Assembly (NCBI GenBank): GCA_034231615.1
Contig: CM067311.1
Span: 19,720,173-19,784,172, forward strand
Reading direction: 5' to 3'
Length of the DNA: 64,000 nucleotides
Origin: Meghimatium bilineatum
Taxonomy: Eukaryota; Mollusca; Gastropoda; Stylommatophora; Philomycidae
In this document: positions 1 to 10,593 of the stretch, one piece after another
Numbering within the stretch: position 1 is the stretch's first letter
Layout: each line of letters opens with the position of its first letter
Program-made: the position numbers and the translations under genes
The notes under the pieces: model-generated
Database searches by the model: none
Told to the model about the DNA's origin: nothing
Seen by the model: the letters and a program-made list of their open reading frames with translations, nothing else

Positions 1-453
1 TTCTATAAGAAGATAACCTCAATATAAAGGCATGTCATCTACTAAGGTTTTCTATTGCATGGATGGTTTGTCTAGTGAGCCATTGGTGAGACCCACAGAC
101 ACAACCGCATGTTCTACTTTAATTAAGCTATTCAACTGGGGTCAATGTTCTCGTGCACTGAATACACTCTATGTATAAAATCTAGATTACTTGAAAGGTC
201 CCATAATACCACTTTAACCCTTTACCACTATGAGATTTCCCTATTGTTAATCCACCATCACTAAGACAAGGGGCACAACTCCTCCAAATTGTTGGTATGA
301 TGATTTAAAAAATGCATTTTCTTTAAAAGTGTGCGTCCCATCACACTCACACTTGGCAGATAAACAGAAAAATGAACAGTCTCACAAGAAACTGTATCAA
401 CAATAATCCAACACTTATGCATTTCAAAAAAATAAACTGTTAAAGTCAGAATA
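1..453. other. No recognisable feature
   Basis: AT-rich sequence without a convincing reading frame or repeat that I recognise. It is probably decayed intergenic or intronic DNA next to the piggyBac remnant. Confidence 0.4.
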
Positions 454-454
454 A

Positions 455-1645
455 TGTGGGGAAAACATTTTTTAACTTATATTTTCAGCAAACAAAAAGT
501 ATCTGGGCTGATCAGTAAATGTCAATGTGGCATGATATTTGGAGAAGCATTCTCTCTTGCACAGTCTAATCTGACACAAATCACAACCGTAGGCTGCCTC
601 ATGTGCCTTGTTTCTACTACCATACTGCCGGTTACTGTGGGGTATGCCATATCACTGTTGTAAGACCTGGTGTTGTGTTTGTACTCAGGATGGATACAAA
701 TCTCTGGTTCCTCCAAACAGTGGCCACTTTATTACCTTGCTGTTTATACTGCACATTACTTCGCATAGATATTGTGCACTTTGGTTTGAAAACATCTTGC
801 CATCCTTTGCGATTTGGCCATATTGTGGAACATGAGTACAGTTTGTTTTGGAGCAGATCGTTTGCCAGCTGCACAGAGAAAAAATAATAATAAGTCTAAC
901 AGATATCCTGTTGCAGAATAGGCTGCACACCAGACCTTGATTCCTCATGGGTTTGGCTTACCCTTGACATACTACTTCAAGGAAAAACGACCATTGTAAG
1001 CTATCATAGCTTCATCAATACTTATATTCTTTCCAGGAGAGAAAACATTGTTCCTTTTGACCATATCCAGAAATAGTCTTGACTTTATATAAGGGGTCAT
1101 AATCTTTGTGACCTTTGGGGTGTTGCATAGCAGAGTCATTCAGATAAAAATATTGGGATAGTTTCTCAAATCTATTTTTCCCCAAGCATGATGATATTCC
1201 TGGAACATTGAGCCTGTCATCTGTACCCAATACATGCTGTACTCAGGCAATACATGTATGCCCATCGTCATATAAAAATGAAAAAAAAAGTTTTATTTCA
1301 CTGGCAGTTACAGGTGACCAATACTTGTCTTCTTTCCCAGCTTGTTTTTGATGCTGTGTTGCGTACAAATTGATAAAACTCCTTATTGATGATGATACTA
1401 AAGTAATCAAAAGGAGTAGCATTCGCATCAAGATTATGCACAGGATCAATGCTTTCAATAAAGTTCTCGACTTCTACAGGAAAAATTATGTCCCTCCAGT
1501 CATCATTCATGATGCCACTATTAGTGTCACTAATTTTGTGCTCGTGATCTGAATCACTATAAAAATTGAACATAGAAACTTCAGTGTCACTTTCTACATC
1601 TTCTACAGAATGTAAATCATCCTGCACCATGCATATTTTTATTGT
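455..1645 (-). pseudogene. piggyBac-like transposase remnant (copy 1)
   Basis: On the minus strand the pieces read in order from 1630 downward. First comes an acidic N-terminus rich in D, E and S (1298-1630). Then a segment in another frame ends in a run like YDPLYKV (1015-1230). Then SIDEAMIAYNGRFSLK (about 1021-972), the piggyBac family signature around a catalytic aspartate, is followed by GKPNP and GIKVW with two in-frame stops. A later piece, NKVATVWRNQRFVSILST (about 690-780), matches the family's downstream strand. Frames change at least twice and the stretch between GIKVW and the last piece looks shortened. piggyBac transposases move DNA between TTAA sites; this copy cannot encode one. 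Terminal repeats were not found. Confidence 0.75.
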
Positions 1646-1649
1646 AACC

Positions 1650-2478
1650 AGCCGGTCACATCAGTATACATACAAATAACATCTTCCATTTTCAAAACAA
1701 TGTCTAAAACTTCACTAATTAAAAAAATTCATAATAAATCAGTCTTATGTTCGATCACTTTGATTGAAACAGAAAACAAGAAGCTAAACCATGGATCTGC
1801 GCAATGGTCATGGTTTTTAATAAACCTGGCGCAAACTAAAAATTTAATACTGATCACAATGAAACAAGTTTTAAAAAGTGCCCTACGGTGACTGTAAGGG
1901 GCTACCAGTAGAATGGCGATGCGAGGTGACTCTAAGGGAGATTAAATTAAGAGCAATTTGTAAGTTCAAATTTGAAATTAACCAAACTACTATCTTCTAA
2001 TCTGTGCAGGCAAGAAAATTTTTTCGGGGAAATTGTTGTTATTGTGCCATGATTTTTTTAGGTAACATCTAGTATAGACCTACTATTCATAGTTTTGGGA
2101 AGTTTTTCCCATCCAATGTTGGTTTTATGTTAAAGATGTTTTGGTAATATAGGCATGTCAAGTTATTTCATGAAATATTTCTTTATTTATTTTGCAGTGT
2201 GCAGAGAACTTATTTTGAGCTACCATTTAGAGTGCTCAATCTTTGATTAAATTGATGGCTCTGTTGGCATTGAAATTTTCACCTACAGCGTGTGGATCTT
2301 CTTATCTTTCTTTCTTCTGCTGTTTTCATACCTATAGATGTTTTGTGTCCAATATTGGGGTAGACTTTTAACCTACAAATACCACTTTCCTGCAACTCCC
2401 GGACGTGAAACATGCAATATTTGAGTTTTTTTTTGTTTATTATTTTTGTTCACATTGATTATCCTATATTAAATAATA
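1650..2478. other. No gene seen
   Basis: AT-rich sequence with only short spurious ORFs. The 3' edge abuts a 5'-truncated RTE copy, so this is probably the target DNA of that insertion. Confidence 0.4.
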
Positions 2479-3640
2479 TTGAGGCCCGATGGCCGTGGTA
2501 ACTGTGAGAAAATAATTTGTCAATCATGTATTGACTTTACAAAGGCCTTTGACCGTGTTTGGCATAATGGTCTGTGGCACATACTGAGACAATTTAATTT
2601 TGACACCACAATTATAGACATTATTGAAGCTCTGTACAAAAATGCAAATAGTGCTGTCTTGTCAAACAATACAATTGGTGAGTTCTTCAAAACAAAATTG
2701 GGAGTTCGACAGGGATGCATAATGTCCCCAGTACTTTTCAACATATACTTAGAGCACATCATACAAGAGACATTACATGATTACAACACGTCTATATCGA
2801 TCTGAGGTCGCCCTATTTGCAACTTGTGTTTCACTGATGATATTGATCTTATAGCTGGGTTAGAACAATCATTGCAAGAATTAACAGCAAAGTTGGAAAA
2901 AGTTACCAGAAAGTACGGAATGGAAATCAATACAGATAAGAGCAAAATCTTGGTAAACAGCAGAGATACAGAAAACCAGACTACTATCGTGATTAATGGA
3001 CATCAGGTTGAGGAAGTGAATACCTTAAAATACCTCGGATCCAGTATATGCAGTGATGGTAAATGCAAAGCAGAACTAAAAGTAAGGCTGGAGATGGCTT
3101 TAGCATCCTTGTCAAGGCTAACTGTGATTTGGAAAAGCAACATCAGTGTTGGAGTAAAAATCAAAATGTATAAGTCGCTGGTGCTTTCTGTTGTGTTGTA
3201 TGGTTGTGAGAGTTGGACACTCACTGCGGAGATGGAGAGATGCTTACAGGCTTTCGAGTACAAATGATACGGATGAATTCTATGAATTTCCTATAGGGAA
3301 CATAAGACCAATGTATAAGTAAGAAATAAAGTAGAGATGTGTGCAGGTGTTCAGGAGCCATTGCTTTCAATAGTGAAACGCCGAAAACTAGCATGGTTCG
3401 GATATGTATGCAGGCATGATTCCTTGTTAAAAACAATACTGCAGGAAACTGTCGAGGGTGGAAGAAGCAGAGGAGATCAAATAAAGGCATGGACAGACAA
3501 CATCAAGGAATGGACAGGTCAAGATATTTCCACACTCATCCGCATCGCTGAGGATAGAATTCGCTGGAGGACTCTGTGTGCTGAGGCATCCAATGTGGTA
3601 CCCTTGCGACCCTGAAGGGTTACGGGTTTATTGATTGATT
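2479..3640 (+). pseudogene. RTE-clade LINE (RTE-1), 5'-truncated copy with 3' end
   Basis: One frame runs from the reverse transcriptase palm to the 3' end. CIDFTKAFDRVWH, VRQGCIMSPVLFN and DDIDLIAG are RT motifs, and YLGSSICSDGKC and YGCESWTL are typical of the C-terminal part in RTE/'CFDP2-like' elements. The last segment (3337-3615) holds RRKLAWFGYVCRHD. The frame is broken by TGA at 2803-2805 and by several stops near 3266-3290. All of these are substitutions relative to the better copy at 60.8-62.3 kb. The residue before the catalytic DD is T (FTDD) instead of A. After the stop at 3613-3615 comes a short 3' UTR with a TTGA-type tail, which marks the true 3' end of the element. The copy is dead and 5'-truncated. 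Confidence 0.9.
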
Positions 3641-3654
3641 AAATAATAATATTA

Positions 3655-3852
3655 GGTCAGGCTCTGTGGCAGAGTGGTAGAGACCGTGTCTGTGATGGCT
3701 GAGGTCCCAAGTTCGATCCCAGTCACAGGCAATTGTGCATCTGGGACTTTCAAAAAGCAATTGCAAACTACTAAACATATTTATAATTGCCTAGAAAATT
3801 GCTACAGCCAAAAATTGCTGGGTTGATGGATATGACCTGAATAGGATATGCA
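3655..3852 (+). repeat. tRNA-derived SINE (SINE-1), copy 1
   Basis: The head carries RNA polymerase III promoter boxes. TGGCAGAGTGG at 3667-3677 fits the A-box consensus at every position, and AGTTCGATCCC at 3710-3720 is a B box. A body of about 130 bp follows and contains AGCCAAAAATTGCTGGGTTG. The same head and body recur, inverted, at 19912-20176, which shows a dispersed family rather than a single tRNA gene. It lies directly downstream of an RTE 3' end. Mobilisation by an RTE partner is an inference. Confidence 0.8.
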
Positions 3853-3975
3853 ACCTATTTTTTTTCTATTAGGGCCTAAATCAGATTTGTGTATTTATTG
3901 GCAGTGTGTAATAAAAACATCTGCTAAAGGAGTTTTTGATGCTTGGTGTTGTCATTCAAACCTTTTTTTGTAGGG

Positions 3976-4206
3976 GGGGGGGGGTAAATCATGACATTTA
4001 CACTGAGCAACAAGTAAGAGGTAAACCTGCACAAACAACTAAACTCCCACAAACAAATGTGGATAATTGTACATTCTACAAAAATATAATAATAAGGTTT
4101 TAAAAAAAAATAAACTGTACATGCCCAACAACATGCCCTGATGACAAGGTCGCAGATAGGAGGGGATGTTCACACACACCCACCCACCCACGCACGCACG
4201 CACGCG
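3976..4206. repeat. Low-complexity tracts (poly-G, CACC/CACG)
   Basis: A G run lies at about 3976-3985, and a purine/pyrimidine-alternating CACCCA/CACG tract lies at about 4170-4206. No gene is present. Both tracts are slippage-prone. Confidence 0.8.
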
Positions 4207-4491
4207 TAAGTGGACTCTCCTCCTCATTGTTCATGACCCTCGACATTGTGTATGGTTTTTTAGAACTTATTTAATGGTTTTTTAGTCTCAACTGATTGGC
4301 ACCTATGATTTTCTCACACAAATATATGTAACATGAACATTCTCACACATAGAGATATATACATGTATTCTCACACACATTTATTCACATGAAAATATTC
4401 ACATGCATTGCTATAACTCATGAATATGCACACATACAAATGTGGACCCAAAGTAACTGTATGGATACATAGAACCATGTAAATAATATGC

Positions 4492-4562
<71 letters not shown>
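4492..4562. repeat. (TA)n microsatellite
   Basis: About 70 bp of nearly pure TA. The apparent ORFs in it (YIYI repeats) are artefacts. Confidence 0.97.
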
Positions 4563-4565
<3 letters not shown>

Positions 4566-4824
4566 GGTCATCATCAAGTGTCGCTCCGAATGGCGTTAGC
4601 GATCACATTTCCCCACATACATCAATCTCTCATGTATGTCATCATCTCTGTTGGTGTCATCAATCTAAGCCATTTAGTCAAACTGTCCGAGATCTTTTTC
4701 CTTCTATCTTTCCTGTTGTCACTATATTCTGCTCAGTGTTTTAAATTGATTTGATGACATTACATTTACATTAAAAATAATTTAGAATATTATTACACTA
4801 TATTCTGTTGTCCCTATATTCAGA
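4563..4824. other. Unassigned sequence, possible LINE tail
   Basis: The left edge has TCATCATCA next to the TA tract. That is reminiscent of the TGATGA tails of the RTE-3 copies at 22.0 and 46.1 kb on the minus strand. No protein match was recognised. Confidence 0.25.
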
Positions 4825-5347
4825 CACTGAGAACAGACCATTTGAAACAAGGACAATTACAACATCAACGAACATCCCATACAAGTATTAAAGTATCCTC
4901 AGGAACACAAACACAGAACATGCATATTCGTACACAAGGACCTAAAGGCCTTCTTGTAAACATAAATAACATAGAGACAGAACAATGTTGCTTCAAATAA
5001 TATCTTATACAAGTAAATTCAAGTAGGAAGCATGAGGATAAATGAAAATAATTCTTACAACTGACGGGAATTGAACCAGTGTCTCTGTGTTATTTATGTT
5101 TACAAGAAGACCTATTGGCCCTTGTGTATGAATATGCACGTTCTGTGTTTGTGTTCCTGAGGATACTTTAATACTTGTAGGGGATGTTCGTTGATGTTGT
5201 AATAGTCCTTGTTTCGACTGGTCTGTTCTCAGTGACTTGAGTACACAGGCTGAAAGTCTTGACAAGACCACATCTTTTTTTGAGGATGTGGTTGGTTTAG
5301 TACAGAAACCCTGTTTAATTGTGTTGCAAAGCGATAGTGTCCAGGTA
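4825..5347. repeat. RepA interspersed repeat: inverted pair (imperfect palindrome)
   Basis: The left arm (4825-4979) is the reverse complement of the right arm (5081-5234) with few mismatches, separated by a 101-bp spacer. The left arm plus spacer are collinear with 59164-59410. The right arm continues to about 5347 and is collinear, inverted, with 59040-59290. So this is two RepA copies in opposite orientation. A motif resembling GAATTGAACCAG (a B-box-like element in reverse complement) occurs in each copy. The class of the repeat is unknown to me. Confidence 0.85.
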
Positions 5348-5349
5348 AG

Positions 5350-5975
5350 CAGACTTGGCACAATGTTGCCGTATTTGTGAAGATGTGTTCGAAAGTTTTG
5401 ATGAACGAATGGAGACATGCGCGGCTGCAATAGACCTGGTCGATGCTTATAACAGAGTTCCCTTGGATTTCTTGATGACCATAATGCTGGAACTCCAAGT
5501 TAGTCCTTTCATTGTCATGTGGATTATCTCTGCACTTTTTCAGAGTTCAAGTGTGGGAGTTGGTCTTCGTCACCAACAGTCATATACCCAAGACTACCAC
5601 AAGGGTCACCTCTGTCCCCAGTATTATTTAATGTGTATACAGTTCAAATTACAAGCTGTCAGATTGCAGGTCCAGGGAGAACTATGTCTTATGCTGATGA
5701 TATCTTAGTATATAGGCAGGGCAGAGATAGAAAAACGATCACCAGGAATTTACAGAGGGAGCTTGATCATATAGGGGATTGGTGCAATATTTCTGGATCT
5801 TTTGTTAATCATCCAAGACATCAATAACATGGTCTTCCCTAAATAATCACATAGTAAACAAGCCCACCCATCGGTTGAGAGGGGATGTCCTCGAGAGAAC
5901 CGGCACAATAAAATACCTAGGGGTTATGTTGGAATGTAGTCTGAGTTTCAAAGATCATGTCGACTACAATCATTG
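5350..5975 (+). pseudogene. RNase H-class LINE (RNH-B), RT fragment
   Basis: Two frames together give an RT palm. AAIDLVDAYNRVP precedes a frame change near 5540, then LPQGSPLSPVLFNVYT and MSYADDILVYRQG (YADD catalytic motif), ending near KYLGVM and SFKDHVDY at about 5910-5970. The order and motifs match the better copy at 8546-10593. Both ends are lost, and the copy abuts an RTE-2 fragment on the opposite strand. It is inactive. Confidence 0.85.
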
Positions 5976-5977
5976 TA

Positions 5978-7068
5978 AAGGCATCTTTTCACATCCATCC
6001 TTCTAAGACATTCTTCATTAGTAATCTTTGCTGTCCAAGGAATGCGTAACATTCTTCGAAGGAACCACATTTTTGCTGCCTCCAATAATGTTTGTGATGT
6101 CTTATTTATTGTCCATGCTTCACTTCCATAGAGTAGGACTGGTTCAGTGTAGCATTTGAGGACATGTTTTCTAGTATCCATCAATATGGACTTGTTGCAT
6201 AGGATATTTTTCATTTTATGGAATGCTGCTTGTGCTTGTCCTATTCTGCTTATAATTTTGGTCTTGCATTTACCATCTTAAGTTATTAATGTTCCTAAAT
6301 ATTTTAAACTATTTACCTGCTTTAAGTTTTTCTCATTTAATACTATTTTACTATTTGGTGGGGTACTATTTCCTGATATTACCTTGTCTCTTTTTTATGT
6401 TTAAACCTTTTTGTTCACTTTCTATCACTGTCCTGTTTAACAGATCTTGGAGATGTTCTTTGTTTTCTGCTATCAACACAGTATTATCTGCATATTGTAG
6501 ATTATTGATATTGTGTCCTCCTATTTTAATGCCTGGCATATTCTTAATTCATCTCAAGATATTCTCGCTGTACGAAGAAAATAAATCTGGTGATAATACT
6601 CATCCCTGGTGTACACCTTGTGTTATTTGTGCATACTTCCAGTTATATAATCCACTTTCATGGCCGCTTCTTGTTGCAGTATATATTGCACACTATTATA
6701 AGATCTTTACTGTCCATATTAATGTCTTCTAGCATTTTGATAATCTGGTCATGTTTTACTTTGTTGAATGCTTTGGTGTAATCAATAAAGCAAACGTATA
6801 TATCTTTCTGAACTTCTAATGATCTTTCAATTAAAGTTCTTAATGTATATATGGCATTTTGTGTTCCTTTCCCTTCAACAAATCCAAACTGTTCATCCGA
6901 AATTTCCTCTTTAATTTTCTTTCTTGTTCTTCTCATAATAATCTTTAACAAAATTCTTTGTTATAGACAGGAAAGATTAATTGTTCTATATTATTCACAT
7001 TCTATTGCTCCCTGTTTCTTTGGTAATGCTATAAATGTTGATTTTAGAAAGTCCTTAAGTAAGTGACC
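5978..7068 (-). pseudogene. RTE-clade LINE (RTE-2) fragment
   Basis: Minus-strand pieces read ISDEQFGFVEGKGTQNAI and CFIDYTKAFNKVKHD (6658-6951), then YGSEAWTINK and MLRIPWTAKITNEE (5948-6214), the order expected of an RTE reverse transcriptase. Upstream of 6951 a further piece reads like ALPKKQGAIECE. The middle, holding the catalytic DD region, is frame-broken. The long hydrophobic plus-strand ORF at 6289-6732 is antisense to this and not a gene. Confidence 0.8.
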
Positions 7069-7071
7069 ACT

Positions 7072-8545
7072 GTCATCAATCAATCAATATCAATAAACCC
7101 GTAACCCTTCAGGGTCATAGGGGTACCACATTGGATGCTTTACCACACAGAGTCCTCCAGCGAATTCTATCCTCTGCTATGCGGATGAGTGTGGAAATAT
7201 CTTGACCTGTCCATTCCTTGATGTTGTCTGTTCATGCATTTATTTTACCTCCTCTGCTTCTTCCACCCTCAACAGTTCCCTGCAGTATTGTTTTTGACAA
7301 GGAATCGTGCCTGCAAACATGTCCGAACTATGTTAGTTTTCGTTGTTGCACTATTAAAAGCAATGGCTCCTGAACACCTACACACAACTTTATTTCTTAC
7401 GTACACTGGTCTTATAGGAAATTCATAGAATTCGTCTGTAGCATTTGTACTCACATGCCTGTAATATTCTCTCCATGTCTGCAGTGAGTGTCTAACTTTC
7501 ACAACCATACAGCACAACAGAAAGCACCAGCGACGTATACAGTTTGATTTTCACTTCAACACTGATATTGCTTTTCCAAATCACAGTTAGCCTTGACAAG
7601 GACATTGAAGCCATCTCCAGCCTTATGTTTAGTTCTGCTTTGCATTTACCATAACTGCATATACTGGATCCGAGGTATTTAAAAGTATTCACCACCTCAA
7701 GCTTATGTCCATTGATCATGATATTAGTCTGGTTTTCTGTGTCTCTGCTGTTTACCAAGATTTTGCTCTTATCTGTATTAATTTCCATTCCGTACTTGCT
7801 GGTAACTTTTTCCAACTCTTGCAATGATTGTTCTGACCCAGCTATAAGATCAATATCATCAGCAAAACGCAAGTTGCAAATAAGGCGACCTCCGATCGAT
7901 ATAGACGTGTTGTAATCATATAATGTCTCTTGTATGATGTGCTCTAAGCATATGCTGAAAAGTACTGGGGACATTATGCATCCCTGTCGAACTCCCACAT
8001 TTGTTTTGAAGAACTCTCCAAATTGCATTGTTGGACAAGACAGCACTATTTGCATTTTTGTACAGAGCTTCAATAATGTCTATAATTGTGGTGTCAAAAT
8101 TTAATTGCCTCAGTATGTGCCAAACATGGAAATTGACCATCATGCCAAACACGGTCAAAGGTCTTTGTAAAGTCAATGAAGTTGTGGTATAGTTGGTGCT
8201 GAATGTTTTTTGATTAGTGTTTGGATGTTAAATATTTGTTCAACAGTGCTTCTGTTTTCTCTGAAGCCAGCTTGTTCTTCTGCAATTATTTCTTCGAACT
8301 TGTGTTTTATTCTGTTAAGTAGTATTTTGAGCATCACTTTACTGGGGTGCGTTATAAGGCTAATTTTTCTGTATTTTCGTACACACTTTCAAATTTCCTT
8401 TCTTGGGAATTGGTATTATTAGTGATTGTGTCCAATCAGTGAGCCATTGTTTTGTGTTCCATATATTCTGACATATTTTGGTCATAAGATTTACCACATT
8501 AATACCCAGGTTTACCACATTAATACCCAGGTTTACCACATTAAA
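7072..8545 (-). pseudogene. RTE-1 LINE copy, 3' half (interrupted element)
   Basis: This reads on the minus strand. The RT region at 7492-8073 contains VRQGCIMSPVLFS, RFADDIDLIAG and YLGSSICS, and FNFDTTIIDIIEALYKNAN is in an adjoining frame (7916-8176). Upstream RT pieces lie at 8200-8540. The 3' end at 7072-7130 carries the same terminal sequence as the copy at 3.6 kb, including the TTGA-type tail in complement. The 5' half resumes at 10594 after an inserted LINE. Together the halves give about 3.1 kb with endonuclease and RT, close to full RTE length. At least one frameshift and several stops inactivate it. Confidence 0.9.
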
Positions 8546-10593
8546 CCTGGGAAGGACCACACCAGGATACATGGCTACAGAATAATAACTATGCAGAATA
8601 CGATTGGCAAGCTTTTGGAAAAAATTGTGGCCTGGAAGGTATTGTGTTATCTTGAAAGAAATAAGTGTTTACCAACATTGTTAGGAGGATATCGTCCAGG
8701 AAAGAAGACATGGCAAAATGCAGCCATATTTGCGCAGGATGTTTTTGAGGGGTTCGATTCGCGCATGGTGACATGTGCGGTCGCAATAGACCTTGAGGAT
8801 GCGTACAATAGGTTGTCCTTGGATATCTTGATGCACCAGCTGTTAAATCTTGCAGTTAATCCTTTTGTCGTGCGTTGGGGCCACCCTGATGCACAGGGTT
8901 GTAGTTCTTAAGTGTGGTAACTGGATATCTACACCAACGGTTATTAGCCCTGGCCTGCCACAGGGATCGCCTCTATCTCCTGTACTTTTCAATGTATACA
9001 CAGTACATATCGCTGGCAATCAAATCACAGGTGTTGGCAGAACGATGTCATATGCCGATGATATCCTGGTGTATAGACAGGGCAGAAATCGAGAAGAGTG
9101 CGTCGTGGAACTACAGAAGGAGCTGGACAGACTGACAAATTGGTGTCGAGATACGGGAGCAGTGGTTAATCCATCTAAGGCATTCGTGACGTGGTTTTCC
9201 TTGAACAATCACATGGTAAAGACACCCATGCCACAAGTTTCGTTGTCCGGGAAAAGTTTAGAAAGAACTAGCACAATGAGATATCTGGGTGTGTTTTTTG
9301 ACAGAAGCCTGAGTTTCAGGGAACATGTTGACCACATTATCATAAGGGCAGGCAAAGGCTTAGCAGCAATGAAGGTTATGGCTATTGCGCAATGTGAGCA
9401 AAGATTGTTATTTCTTTTGTACCAGGGTTTGGTTGTGGCTGTGGTGGAATATGCACTGGCAATTCTGACTCTTAGCCAAACTCAGATCGAAAGACTGGAT
9501 AGAGTCCAGAATGCAGCAATGCATATCATTCTGGGATGCACAAGAGACACATCGACAAGAGCTATGCGATACCTACTTGACTGCCCAACAGCTGAGCATA
9601 GATTACAGTATTGCCGTGCATGGGCGTACCTTCAAATACATGCAGATAAGGAACACCCATTGCATTCCGAAATACAGAAAGTTCAAGGCAGCAGACTCAA
9701 GAGAGGAAGGTCGTGGATGGGACGTGCTGAAGATGTAATACAAAGCGTGTGCCGATTACAGGATGTGGCAGTTGGTGCGGAATGGATAGGTCTACCCACA
9801 GATTTCGAAACTTGTTTGAGATTAGTAATATCACTTAGCAGGGAATGCAGAGAATGTTGTCCCACAGCTGTGGAGAAAGAAGTGCAGGCTTTAATCAGTG
9901 AGAATACCAAAGAGGGGGATGTGATTATATACACTGATGGATCTGTAATTAGGCATGTTCGCAGTGCTTGGGCCTTTACAGCTCAGTGCGCAGGTAAAAC
10001 GATCAAGGAGGAAAGTGGTGCCTTTGCGGTCACTACGAGTAGTATGACCATGGAGACTATGGCGGTGACCAAGGCATTTGAGTGGCTACGCACACAGAAA
10101 GTAACGCAGGTCTGCATCTTGAGTGACTCTATGAGTATGACTAAGAAGGTACAAGTGGGTCTCGTTCGCGAACAGTGGATTGAGGCCTTGAGAAATGCGA
10201 GCTTAAAAGCGGTTACATTTATTTTCGTGCCGGGACATGTGGGCATTCGAGGCAATGAAAGAGCGGATCAACTGGCATCGTGTGCAATTGTGGCAAAGGG
10301 CGATGGGGCAATGGATCGCGCTGACGTTTTGAACTCCTTAAGAGATATAACACGCGAGAGTGAGACGAATGTGGATGATGATTCCTTTTCAATGGCTAGG
10401 ATTAAAGATCAGGGATTGAGATGTGGTGTTGCTAGAGGTGAACATTTTGGAGGGCGCAGAAGAATGATGGTCAACCAGCATAGGACCGGTACTGTCAGCA
10501 GAAGTGTGATGGCGGATACACTCAAGGAGAGATCGGAGCAACTATGGATGTGTCCAGTTTGCAGTGATGATGATCCGACGACTAACTAACTAA
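8546..10593 (+). mobile_element. RNH-B LINE: RT-RNase H copy inserted in RTE-1
   Basis: The 5'-truncated LINE starts inside RT. A first frame (to about 8878) has KLLEKIVAWKV and CAVAIDLEDAYNRL. After a one-base frameshift near 8876-8882 a 579-codon frame (8850-10589) holds LPQGSPLSPVLFNVYT, SYADDILVYRQG (YADD), then RNase H with YTDGSV, the metal ligands in ETMAV and LSDSM, and FVPGHVGIRGNERADQLA. The C-terminus ends in a CPVC cysteine pair. The stop codon lies in the TAAC tail at 10586-10593. An APE endonuclease would normally precede RT and is missing. The flanks are the two halves of one RTE-1 copy and share the target motif ACATTAATACCC. Apart from the single frameshift the RT/RNase H is well kept, so the insertion is fairly young. 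Confidence 0.92.

Noticed and set aside
3667-3720. A functional tRNA gene
   Set aside because: Promoter boxes are present, but no cloverleaf anticodon arm fits well, and the sequence continues into a body shared with another dispersed copy, so it is a SINE.
4371-4577. ORF of YIYI repeats
   Set aside because: It is a translation of the (TA)n microsatellite, as are those at 21105-21338.
6289-6732. 147-codon hydrophobic ORF resembling a membrane protein
   Set aside because: It is the antisense of RTE-2 coding sequence. AT-rich RT genes give such hydrophobic shadows.
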